From Enterococcus asini ATCC 700915 (lineage in GTDB: Bacteria; Bacillota; Bacilli; Lactobacillales; Enterococcaceae), in the NCBI RefSeq assembly GCF_000407365.1, contig NZ_ASVU01000001.1, forward strand, positions 310,001-374,000: a stretch of DNA of 64,000 bases. Reading direction: 5' to 3'. Positions 57,284 to 64,000 of this stretch are shown one piece after another (position 1 is the stretch's first letter; every line of letters begins with the position of its first letter). The notes under the pieces were generated by a model that was not told the DNA's origin, made no database searches, and worked only from the letters and a program-made list of their open reading frames with translations. The position numbers and the translations under genes were made by a program.

Positions 57284-58456
57284 TCACTCCGTCAAAAGGG
57301 TTTCGTACTGATTCACGATTTTGGGCCAAGTGTATTGTTCCTGAATGCGCAAAGCAGAAGCCGCATGCAACTGGCCAATCGTCGCTTGGTCCAGCCCTTC
57401 CGCCACAGCAATCTGTGCGGCTAAGTTATCCTTTTCCCAATAGAGCGCGCCATTTTCCGCTACCTCCCGATTAAACGGCACTCCTAATAATAAATTGAGC
57501 TTCGTCATGGCCAAGGCTTCCAGTAATGAAGGGTTAGTCCCCCCTACTTCATGACCGTGAATGTAGGCAAAGGCATTCTCCCGGATGTACTTCAATAGCT
57601 CCTGATCGTACACCGTCCCTACAAACCGAATGCGACTATCCAGATGAAATTGCGTCTCTGCTTTCAATTCTTTGAAAAACGCATTTTCTGCCACATTGGT
57701 TACTAGCATCAGCTTCTTCTTGGTGGTCGACTTCATAAAGGCTTGGATGATGGCCCGGTAGTTGTTTTCCGGAACAAAGCGCCCCACCACTAAGTAGTAG
57801 TCATTTTCACTGATCTTTTGCTTTTGAAACCACTCGTTAACCTGCGCATCTGTATAGGAAAGTGTAGACGTGGCAGTCTCGGTGCCATAGGCGATGTACT
57901 CGGTTTTTGGGTGGTAGCGGGCATATCTTTCTTTAATGTAGCTCTCGATATTTTTACTATCACAAATAATCAAATCCCCATGTTTAATCATCAAGCGTTC
58001 GGAAAGCTTCCAATAGCGCTTCACAGGATAGGACCATTTCGCCCGCAACCATTCATGACCGTCTGGATTGATATAGAGTTTGCCCCCAAGTTTTTCGATT
58101 TTACGCTTGAAAAAGCCAATAAAAGGGCCAATCCGACACGTTAGCACGTAGAAAATCGGGTGCTCATCGTGATGTTCTTCGGCCAAACGAATGCCGTAAG
58201 CCAAAGCTTTAAGATCATAATAGACAGCCTTAGCCGGACCGATGCTAGGCACGGCAATATTGATACAAGTCGCCTGATTGTGGGAGAAATATTCCCCTGG
58301 GATATGCGCCTTTTGAGAATTTTCATAGAGGCAAAACACGTTGTAATGAATCTCTTGACTTGCTTGATACTGGGTTAGTTTTTCCACAAAGGTTTCAAAG
58401 CCCCCATAATTGGCGGGAATTCCCTTTGAGCCGATGATATAGACTTGTCTTTTCAC
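57284..58456 (-). CDS. DUF1972 glycosyltransferase, Cps2T-like rhamnosyltransferase
   Basis: The protein (390 residues) starts VYIIGSKGIPANYGGFETFV, the hallmark of DUF1972-containing transferases such as pneumococcal Cps2T, a beta-1,4-rhamnosyltransferase acting just after the priming sugar. A GT1-type C-terminal domain follows (YYLVVGRFVPENNYRAIIQA, HGHEVGGTNPSLLEALAM). It starts at GTG 58456 with AAGGAGG upstream. It lies directly after the priming transferase gene, which agrees with adding the second sugar. Confidence 0.9.
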   Translation of the reverse strand: MKRQVYIIGSKGIPANYGGFETFVEKLTQYQASQEIHYNVFCLYENSQKAHIPGEYFSHNQATCINIAVPSIGPAKAVYYDLKALAYGIRLAEEHHDEHPIFYVLTCRIGPFIGFFKRKIEKLGGKLYINPDGHEWLRAKWSYPVKRYWKLSERLMIKHGDLIICDSKNIESYIKERYARYHPKTEYIAYGTETATSTLSYTDAQVNEWFQKQKISENDYYLVVGRFVPENNYRAIIQAFMKSTTKKKLMLVTNVAENAFFKELKAETQFHLDSRIRFVGTVYDQELLKYIRENAFAYIHGHEVGGTNPSLLEALAMTKLNLLLGVPFNREVAENGALYWEKDNLAAQIAVAEGLDQATIGQLHAASALRIQEQYTWPKIVNQYETLLTE

Positions 58457-58468
58457 GAGGGCACCTCC

Positions 58469-59146
58469 TTAATAGGAACCACTAGGGACAATCATGGCCT
58501 TCACCGTTCTCGCCATGAGTTTAAAATCGTAAAAGATACTCCGTTGATGGATATATGCCAAATCCAAGGCCACCATTTCCTTGAAACTCACTTTGTTGCG
58601 CCCACTGACTTGCCACAAACCGGAGCAACCAGGTTTCACCAAGAGTCGCTGCTTATCGTATGGCGTATATTCCAGGACTTCTCGTGGCAAAGGCGGCCGT
58701 GGCCCAATCAGGCTCATCTCCCCTTTCAGCACATTGACTAGCTGGGGCAATTCATCCAGACTCGTCTTGCGAATAAATCTGCCAAAGTGTGTTACCCGAG
58801 GGTCTTCTTGAATTTTGAACATGGCTCCTTCGATTTCATTTTTATCCAAAATAGCGGCTAACTGACTTTCCGCATCTTGGCACATGGAACGAAATTTATA
58901 CATGGTAAATGGAACTTCATTTTTCCCAATCCGCTCTTGGCGAAAGATGACCCCACAGCTAGGGTCTTCCAACTTAATCCGCAAAGCGACAAACAACAAA
59001 ATGGGGGACAAAAGCAACAGGCCGACTGTTGCGCAAACAATGTCGATGATCCGTTTCAATACCTCGTACCTTTTTTTCTTTAACAAATGTTCCGATCGGA
59101 TCCACAGCAGCTCACTGGAAAAGATGATTTCTCTTTTTGTCACCAT
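58469..59146 (-). CDS. Undecaprenyl-phosphate sugar phosphotransferase (priming transferase)
   Basis: The protein (225 residues) is a bacterial sugar transferase: one N-terminal membrane segment (IVCATVGLLLLSPILLFVALRI), then GVIFRQERIGKNEVPFTMYKFRSM and LDELPQLVNVLKGEMSLIGPRP, with VKPGCSGLWQVSGRN at the end. It transfers a hexose-1-phosphate onto undecaprenyl phosphate to start each repeat. It is the short form, lacking the extra membrane domain of CpsE/WbaP. It starts at 59146 with AGGAGGGAC. A 167-base gap separates it from cpsD. Confidence 0.92.
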   Translation of the reverse strand: MVTKREIIFSSELLWIRSEHLLKKKRYEVLKRIIDIVCATVGLLLLSPILLFVALRIKLEDPSCGVIFRQERIGKNEVPFTMYKFRSMCQDAESQLAAILDKNEIEGAMFKIQEDPRVTHFGRFIRKTSLDELPQLVNVLKGEMSLIGPRPPLPREVLEYTPYDKQRLLVKPGCSGLWQVSGRNKVSFKEMVALDLAYIHQRSIFYDFKLMARTVKAMIVPSGSY

Positions 59147-59313
59147 CTAAAGTCCCTCCTTTAGTGACTTTCTTACCTTCCCCTGCCCTACTAGCCGATT
59201 GCCTCGACAAACCGATTGACAAAAACGTAAGCGAATTCACAAAATGAGTTACCTTAAACTACTGCCAAGAAACCTACTTCTTAGATCAAAACCGATATTC
59301 CCTTCTTAAAACT

Positions 59314-59964
59314 TTATTTGTCAGCTCCGTTGTAAACAAAGCCGAGAATCCGTCCATGAGCTTGCAACAGCTGATGATAAGCCTGACGCAAACCTTCTTT
59401 TTTCGTCGTGTTCTCTTTGACCACGATTAATGTGCCATCCGTTTTCGCAGCCAAAAACTGAGCTTCTGTTCCCTTATTTAAGGCCGGACTGTCAAATAAA
59501 ATCACATCGAAGTCGTCCTTTACATCCTCCATAAACAAGGCAAGGCTCTTCATGCTCAATAGTTGTGCTGGATTAGGTGACTTGACACCACTGGGTAGCA
59601 AAAATAAATTGGCCACACTGGTGGGACAGATGATTTCCTGTAGATTGGTCACTTGCCCATTTAGCAAGTTGCCCCAGCCCACCTGATTTTTCAGAGCAAA
59701 AAGGTGATGGAGAAAAGGATGGCGCAAATTGCCGTCCACGAGTAAGACTCGCTGACCGCTTTGGGCAAAAAGAATGCCTAGATTAGCGGTAATTGTGGAC
59801 TTGCCTTCCCCTTCACTAGCAGAAGTAATGGCCAGCGTTTTCAGGTTCGTTTCCAACATGGCAAAGCGTAAATTGGTGCTAAGTTCTTGATAGCCCTCCA
59901 CTGTTCCTGAAGTAGGCTCCATTTCCGTAATCAAGGTTGGGATGGTCATAGTTTGTGTTTTCAT
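59314..59964 (-). CDS. CpsD/CapB-like tyrosine autokinase (BY-kinase), tail-less
   Basis: The protein (216 residues) has the BY-kinase ATPase domain: Walker A SASEGEGKSTI, Walker A' VLLVDGNLRHP and Walker B VILFDSPA. In known systems CpsD is activated by CpsC and phosphorylates its own C-terminal tyrosine cluster to control chain length. Here the protein ends GRILGFVYNGADK, with no YGxYG-type tail, which is unusual. It starts 2 bases after the CpsC gene. The membrane activator is the adjacent gene. Confidence 0.85.
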   Translation of the reverse strand: MKTQTMTIPTLITEMEPTSGTVEGYQELSTNLRFAMLETNLKTLAITSASEGEGKSTITANLGILFAQSGQRVLLVDGNLRHPFLHHLFALKNQVGWGNLLNGQVTNLQEIICPTSVANLFLLPSGVKSPNPAQLLSMKSLALFMEDVKDDFDVILFDSPALNKGTEAQFLAAKTDGTLIVVKENTTKKEGLRQAYHQLLQAHGRILGFVYNGADK

Positions 59965-59966
59965 GG

Positions 59967-60755
59967 TTATTTCGCCCCCCGGATGATTTTTTTGCCATAG
60001 TCTTTTTCCGATTGTCCCCGGTCTTTCACTGAAGAGCTTCGGGTTTCAACCGCCATCGTTTTTTTCACCACTGACGACTGGCTCTTAGTTAAGGGAATTC
60101 TCCCAAGCAAGGGTACTTCGTAATTGTCGGTTAAGTAGGCCTGATTTTTTATCCGTGGGCCGAGAATCTCCAAGGAAAAAATCGTAATCATGCCGATTAC
60201 AAGGCCAAGAATGCCACCGATTAAAATCATTTTTTGGGGAACTGGAAAAACTGGAACTGGATTCGCTGTTGCATAAGAGGCGATGGAAACTCGATCTAAG
60301 TTCAGAATCTTCTTGATATTCTTTTTAAAAATTTCCACGGTAGTATTTGCTAAGAGAGCTGCTTTTTCTGGTTGATCACTGGTAGCAACGATGGAAAACA
60401 TCTGCGAATTCTGGCTTTGTTGGACTTCAATCGCTTCTCGGACCTCGCTTTTACTTACAGTCAAAGACTCCTCGTCCTCTAAATAGCGACTGACTTCCCC
60501 CATAACCAAATCCCCAGTGACCATATCCTTATAGGTATTGATCAACTGCAAGTTCGTATCGATATCATTGACACTCATGGTTTCAGAAGCAGCCAAGGTC
60601 ACGATTAGCTGCGCTTGGGCGGAATATTGAGCAGTAAGTACAAAATACGTGATGCCCCCTGCCACTAGCCCCCCGATGACGCCACTTACTAACAGTAGCC
60701 ACAGACGCTTCTTTACTACTTGGAACAGTCTTCTTACACTAATCGTTTCACTCAT
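59967..60755 (-). CDS. CpsC/Wzz-like chain-length regulator and kinase activator
   Basis: The protein (262 residues) has two membrane segments (LWLLLVSGVIGGLVAGGIT and MILIGGILGLVIGMITIFSL) around an extracytoplasmic domain, and a Pro-rich motif before the second (PVPVFPVPQK). This is the CpsC/CapA layout. Its C-terminal cytoplasmic tail (about 60 residues) is long and basic. It controls polymer length and activates the CpsD kinase. The start at 60755 follows AAGGTGGG. It is the first gene of the operon; no LytR-type or CpsB phosphatase gene precedes it. Confidence 0.88.
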   Translation of the reverse strand: MSETISVRRLFQVVKKRLWLLLVSGVIGGLVAGGITYFVLTAQYSAQAQLIVTLAASETMSVNDIDTNLQLINTYKDMVTGDLVMGEVSRYLEDEESLTVSKSEVREAIEVQQSQNSQMFSIVATSDQPEKAALLANTTVEIFKKNIKKILNLDRVSIASYATANPVPVFPVPQKMILIGGILGLVIGMITIFSLEILGPRIKNQAYLTDNYEVPLLGRIPLTKSQSSVVKKTMAVETRSSSVKDRGQSEKDYGKKIIRGAK

Positions 60756-60804
60756 CCGACTTCCCACCTTTTTTTTGATCATCCTGGCCTTGCAAAACTA
60801 ACGT

Positions 60805-60832
60805 TATATATTCCGCTTTCAAAGAAGTTCAA
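60805..60832 (-). promoter_or_regulatory. Predicted promoter of the exopolysaccharide operon
   Basis: On the minus strand TTGAAC (60832-60827), a 16-base spacer and TATATA (60810-60805). Confidence 0.5.
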
Positions 60833-60842
60833 CATAATAGTA

Positions 60843-61280
60843 AAATAAGTTTCGCTCGTTTTATTTTAATTATAAATTAATCATATGCTTTTTCTAAAAA
60901 AGTAAAACTCCCTGTTCTATAAAAAATTTTTTCTCAGATATTCCAAAAAGTTTTGCACTTTTCAAAAACCCTGTTCTAATCAATATCCGACGATAGAAAA
61001 CAATCGTTCTTAACATTTCCTTAATAATCGTTATTTAATATTTTTTTGATACAAAATTGATTTTTATAAAAAAAGAGCATTATTTGTTACTTAAAAAAAG
61101 GAACGCAAGCGACCTTTGAGAACTACCTTTAAAGGTTTGAAGCAAGATAAAAAGTATCAAAGGAACACATCCTAAACAGGAACTAATGTTATTTATTGAA
61201 TTTAGCTTACAGATGCAAAGTAAGAAAACAGCCCCCGATCCTAGTTTTTCTGCTTTCTCTGTGAAGGAGAAAAACTCACC
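60843..61280. other. AT-rich region upstream of the exopolysaccharide operon; no gene seen
   Basis: No coding frame of note. CCCTGTTCTA occurs twice in direct orientation (60910-60919 and 60969-60978), and a CCTTTAAAGG palindrome lies near 61129. These may be regulator sites of the operon. Confidence 0.4.
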
Positions 61281-61335
61281 AAAAAGAAACCGTCAAAAAC
61301 TGGCCCTGAAAAAGCCAATTTTTGACGGTTTTTCT
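61281..61335 (-). terminator. Terminator of the enolase gene
   Basis: The stem AACCGTCAAAAACTGGC with GCCAATTTTTGACGGTT (61288-61304 with 61314-61330) ends in TTTCTTTTT on the minus strand. Confidence 0.85.
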
Positions 61336-61425
61336 AAACTTTGAAAGTCATTAAGTAGCTGGAAAACAGCTCTCTTAAACGCTCCAATGCTACCAATTGT
61401 TTAAATGATTATCGCATTCCTTTGT

Positions 61426-62697
61426 TTAGGCTTTCGGAAAATGAGCCAATTGCCCATACCCGGCCAGTTCTTCTTCAATCCTTAAAAATTGATTGTACTT
61501 TTCAACCCGTTCACTACGAGCCATCGAACCCGTCTTGATTTGACCGGCATTCATCGCCACTGCAAAATCCGCGATAAACGTATCCCCAGTTTCACCAGAA
61601 CGATGAGAAATCATCGTGGTGTACCCATTGGCCCGCGCCATTTTAATCGTTTCTATGGATTCTGAAACTGTACCGATTTGATTCAGCTTGATCAAGATGG
61701 AGTTTGCAACTTGTTTTTTGATTCCTTCGGCAAAAATGGTTGGATTCGTGACAAAAATATCATCCCCGACTAATTGGATGGTATCGCCCATTTCTTCTGT
61801 CATCTTTTTAAAGCCATCCCAGTCATGTTCTGAAAATCCGTCTTCGATTGAAATAATCGCTGGGTACTTCTTCACTAGCTCTTGATAGTAAGCCAACATT
61901 TCATCTGAAGTCATTTCTTTTCCTTCGAAATGGTATTTCTTAGTTTCGTCACTATAAAATTCACTTGATGCCGGGTCTAGTGCAATGGCGATTTCTTCCC
62001 CTGGTACATACCCGGCTTCTTTAATGGCCCGGTAGAGCATTTCAATCGCAGCTTCCGTACTGCCTAATTTTGGCGCAAAGCCCCCTTCATCTCCAACGGC
62101 TGTTTCATAGCCTTCTTTCCCCAGTACACTCTTCAACGTATGATAAATATTGGCAACTTTTTCCACGCCATCACGGAAGGAATTGCGTTTGACCGGGGTA
62201 ATCAAGAACTCTTGCACATCGATTCCAGAATCGGCATGCACTCCACCGTTAATCACGTTAAAGAAAGGTTGAGGCAATTCCAAATCGACGCCCCCAAGGT
62301 AACGATACAAAGGAATCCCCTGACTTTTAGCAGCAGCTCGAGCAACCGCCATGGAAACACCTAAAATCGCATTTGCCCCTAGACGGCCTTTGTTTGGTGT
62401 ACCATCTAAGGCAATCATGACTTGATCAATATGGGCCTGATCAAAAGGCGAGAGCCCTTTAAGTGCGTTGTTGATTTCATCATTGACATTGTCCACGGCT
62501 TTTTTGACGCCTTTACCCATTAACCGATTGCCACCATCCCGCAGTTCCACGGCCTCTCGATCCCCTGTGGAAGCACCACTGGGCACTTCTGCACGGCCTA
62601 AAGTTCCATCCGATAATAAAACATCTGCTTCGACGGTGGGATTGCCCCGGGAGTCAAAGATTTCTCTTGCTTTTACCCTTTCGATTACTACTGTCAT
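61426..62697 (-). CDS. Enolase, divergent paralogue under fluoride control
   Basis: The protein (423 residues) is a phosphopyruvate hydratase (2-phosphoglycerate to PEP). Signature regions are [66 protein letters not shown] and [17 protein letters not shown]. It differs clearly from the usual enterococcal enolase (for example the N-terminus [13 protein letters not shown] and [21 protein letters not shown]), resembling the second enolases (EnoB-like) of lactic acid bacteria. It stands alone, not in a gap-pgk-tpi cluster. A fluoride riboswitch and terminator precede it. The start at 62697 follows AAGGAGG. Confidence 0.93.
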   Translation of the reverse strand: MTVVIERVKAREIFDSRGNPTVEADVLLSDGTLGRAEVPSGASTGDREAVELRDGGNRLMGKGVKKAVDNVNDEINNALKGLSPFDQAHIDQVMIALDGTPNKGRLGANAILGVSMAVARAAAKSQGIPLYRYLGGVDLELPQPFFNVINGGVHADSGIDVQEFLITPVKRNSFRDGVEKVANIYHTLKSVLGKEGYETAVGDEGGFAPKLGSTEAAIEMLYRAIKEAGYVPGEEIAIALDPASSEFYSDETKKYHFEGKEMTSDEMLAYYQELVKKYPAIISIEDGFSEHDWDGFKKMTEEMGDTIQLVGDDIFVTNPTIFAEGIKKQVANSILIKLNQIGTVSESIETIKMARANGYTTMISHRSGETGDTFIADFAVAMNAGQIKTGSMARSERVEKYNQFLRIEEELAGYGQLAHFPKA

Positions 62698-62721
62698 GTT
62701 GAATTCCTCCTTCAAATTAAA

Positions 62722-62809
62722 TAAAAAAAAGCCTGTTACAAGTTGAATATTTTTAAATCTGCTCATACCAAATAAGCAGAACTCTAAAAATATTTAACTT
62801 ATAACAGGC
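62722..62809 (-). terminator. Expression-platform terminator of the enolase riboswitch
   Basis: A long stem pairs GCCTGTTA...(62809-62802) with TAACAGGC (62738-62731) plus AATATTTTTA/TAAAAATATT inside, followed by eight or more T. Its 5' arm includes the end of the aptamer. Confidence 0.88.
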
Positions 62810-62857
62810 GCCATCAGCTGAATCACTCAGCAGTTAGGAGGGAGCACCATCCCTCTT
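62803..62857 (-). promoter_or_regulatory. Fluoride riboswitch (crcB motif) upstream of enolase
   Basis: On the minus strand the sequence reads GAGGGATGGTGCTCCCTC (P1 with ATGGTGC loop), then CTAACTGC, a small second stem, and GCTGATGGCGCCTGT. This is very close to the crcB-motif consensus (GGNGAUGG..., UAACNGC, GCUGAUGGC-CCU). Loop GGTGC can pair with GCGCC to form the pseudoknot. Fluoride is an enolase inhibitor, and enolase genes are known members of fluoride riboswitch regulons. Confidence 0.9.
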
Positions 62858-62865
62858 ACACAAAA

Positions 62866-62894
62866 AGCATACCACCAATAAAAATATTTGACAA
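62866..62894 (-). promoter_or_regulatory. Promoter of the riboswitch-enolase transcript
   Basis: On the minus strand TTGTCA (62894-62889), a 17-base spacer and TATGCT (62871-62866), a few bases before the aptamer. Confidence 0.7.
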
Positions 62895-63018
62895 ACAGAA
62901 GGCTTTTCCGCCTTTTAGCTTATAATTTGTAGAACCACGACACATTCTTTTCCCCCTTATTCGAGCTGCCGAGAACAATTACTCGCTTTTTGCTAGAAAA
63001 AAACGTACAATACTTTTT

Positions 63019-63033
63019 CTTACAAAAAGTAAG
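63019..63033. promoter_or_regulatory. Palindromic operator candidate before the flavin oxidoreductase gene
   Basis: CTTAC-AAAAA-GTAAG is a perfect 5-bp inverted repeat 30 bases before the start codon, downstream of a TACAAT box. It resembles sites of HxlR/MarR-type redox regulators; the regulator is not in the window. Confidence 0.4.
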
Positions 63034-63063
63034 GTGAATAAAATGTTTGCAGGAGGTACTCTC

Positions 63064-64000
63064 ATGAAAAAGATTGGTTTTTTGAGTTTTGGTCATTGGA
63101 TGAACCAAGGCTCCTTAGTCAAAACCGCCCAAGACTCCTATTTGCAGTCCATTGAATTAGCCGTTGCGGCGGAGCAAATCGGGCTGGATGGCGCATATTT
63201 TCGAGTTCACCACTTTGCTGATCAAATCGGCTCCCCCTTTCCTTTACTGGCGGCGATTGGTGCGAAGACGAGTAAAATCGAAATCGGTACCGGCTTAATC
63301 GATATGCGCTATGAAAATCCCTACATGATGGCCGAGAATGCCGGATTGACCGATATCATCACTCAAGGACGAGTGGAATTAGGCGTCGGCCGTGGTTCAC
63401 CGGAACAAGTCCTAGATGGTTGGAAATACTTTGGGTATGACTACAGTGAAGAAGATGTGAAGGAAGTTGCAAGAGAGCGGACTTTGGAATTTTTGAAGTT
63501 ATTGGAAGGTCATCATTTTGCAGAACCTAATCCACAGCCGATGTTTCCCCAAGCTCCCGGAAAACTCCGCTTAGAGCCTTACTCAGAAGGATTGCGCCAG
63601 CGCATCTGGTGGGGTGCGGGCTCCAAGGAAACCGCCATTTGGGCAGCAGAACAAGGGATGAATCTCCAATCTTCCACCTTGGTCAATTACGAAAGCAAGG
63701 AACCCTTCCATGTTCAACAAGCGAATCAATTGCGGGCTTATAAAGAAGCTTGGAAAAAAGCCGGTCACACTTTTGAACCAAGAACCTTAGTTACCCGCTC
63801 CATTCAACCGATTACCACGGATTTCGATCGGCAATTGTTTGGCCACCAAGATGAAGAGCTGAAATACGATTCCGTGAGCTTCTTAGCTTACCATCAAAAT
63901 CCAACGATCTTCGGGAAAACCTTCGCTGGTGAACCAGACAAAATCGCTAAAGAATTAGCCGAAGACGAAGCAATCAAAGAAGCCGATACTTTGCTCATCA
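63064..64000 (+). CDS. Luciferase-like (LLM class) flavin-dependent oxidoreductase (partial)
   Basis: About 312 residues are visible before the window edge. The protein starts MKKIGFLSFGHWMNQGSLVK and shows family blocks ELAVAAEQIGLDGAYFRVHHF, IEIGTGLIDMRYENPYMMAE, GRVELGVGRGSPEQVLDGW and IWWGAGSKETAIWAAEQG. These define bacterial luciferase-like monooxygenases that use reduced FMN. Length suggests about 30-40 residues are missing. The substrate is unknown. AGGAGG lies upstream of ATG 63064. It is divergent from the enolase riboswitch unit. Confidence 0.88.
   Translation, partial: MKKIGFLSFGHWMNQGSLVKTAQDSYLQSIELAVAAEQIGLDGAYFRVHHFADQIGSPFPLLAAIGAKTSKIEIGTGLIDMRYENPYMMAENAGLTDIITQGRVELGVGRGSPEQVLDGWKYFGYDYSEEDVKEVARERTLEFLKLLEGHHFAEPNPQPMFPQAPGKLRLEPYSEGLRQRIWWGAGSKETAIWAAEQGMNLQSSTLVNYESKEPFHVQQANQLRAYKEAWKKAGHTFEPRTLVTRSIQPITTDFDRQLFGHQDEELKYDSVSFLAYHQNPTIFGKTFAGEPDKIAKELAEDEAIKEADTLLI

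Overview
The window looks like a chromosomal segment of a low-to-mid GC Lactobacillales bacterium, most likely Enterococcus or a close relative. The basis is the style of the proteins (water-forming NADH oxidase, PTS cellobiose permeases, TruA, EF-P, Crp-type YeiL-like regulator, Gram-positive CpsC/CpsD), strong AGGAGG ribosome binding sites, and catabolite-response-type operators. The species cannot be fixed from the sequence alone. Most genes lie on the minus strand and are separated by strong intrinsic hairpin terminators.

Layout. 1-3.8 kb: sbcC (partial) and sbcD. 3.9-8.8 kb: a phospholipid acyltransferase, the trmN6/GIY-YIG pair, a fluoride riboswitch driving a CLC-F fluoride exporter, EF-P and a cation diffusion facilitator. 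8.9-17.9 kb: a divergent maltodextrin locus with three GH13 enzymes on the minus strand facing a maltose-type ABC importer (binding protein and two permeases, no ATPase), with LacI-type operators on both sides. 17.9-18.4 kb: an orphan transcription unit that looks like a small RNA with several C-rich loops. 18.4-26.9 kb: a lipase-like hydrolase, mntH, an AI-2E family permease, small DsrE-like and DUF2200 proteins, a P1B metal ATPase, tRNA-Gln(CUG) and a broken FUSC transporter gene. 27-31.7 kb: cellobiose-type PTS EIIC, EIIA, a GH1 enzyme and NADH oxidase. 32.3-38.5 kb: small conserved proteins, a YjeM-like antiporter, an NAD(P)-binding protein, truA and a HIT gene interrupted by a stop codon. 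38.6-44.6 kb: a GntR-controlled cluster of PTS EIIC, GH1 glucosidase, 6-phosphogluconate dehydrogenase and gluconokinase. 44.8-47.8 kb: a YpfJ-type metalloprotease, a membrane-anchored hydrolase with a Crp-family regulator, and a YczE-like membrane protein. 47.9-60.8 kb: a 12-gene exopolysaccharide/capsule operon read right to left. 61.4-64 kb: a divergent enolase behind a second fluoride riboswitch, then a partial luciferase-like flavin oxidoreductase.

How the genes work together. Carbohydrate uptake dominates: maltodextrins through the ABC importer and GH13 enzymes, and beta-glucosides through two PTS EIIC/GH1 sets. In the second set the gene content suggests that a beta-glucoside of gluconate (such as cellobionate) is imported, split to glucose-6-phosphate and gluconate, and the gluconate passed to the pentose phosphate route. 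The two fluoride riboswitches link an exporter (CLC-F) and a glycolytic target (enolase) into one fluoride-stress response. The exopolysaccharide operon holds chain-length/kinase proteins, a priming transferase, four further glycosyltransferases, a polymerase, a flippase, and an aminotransferase plus FemAB-like acyltransferase that point to an amino-sugar decoration.
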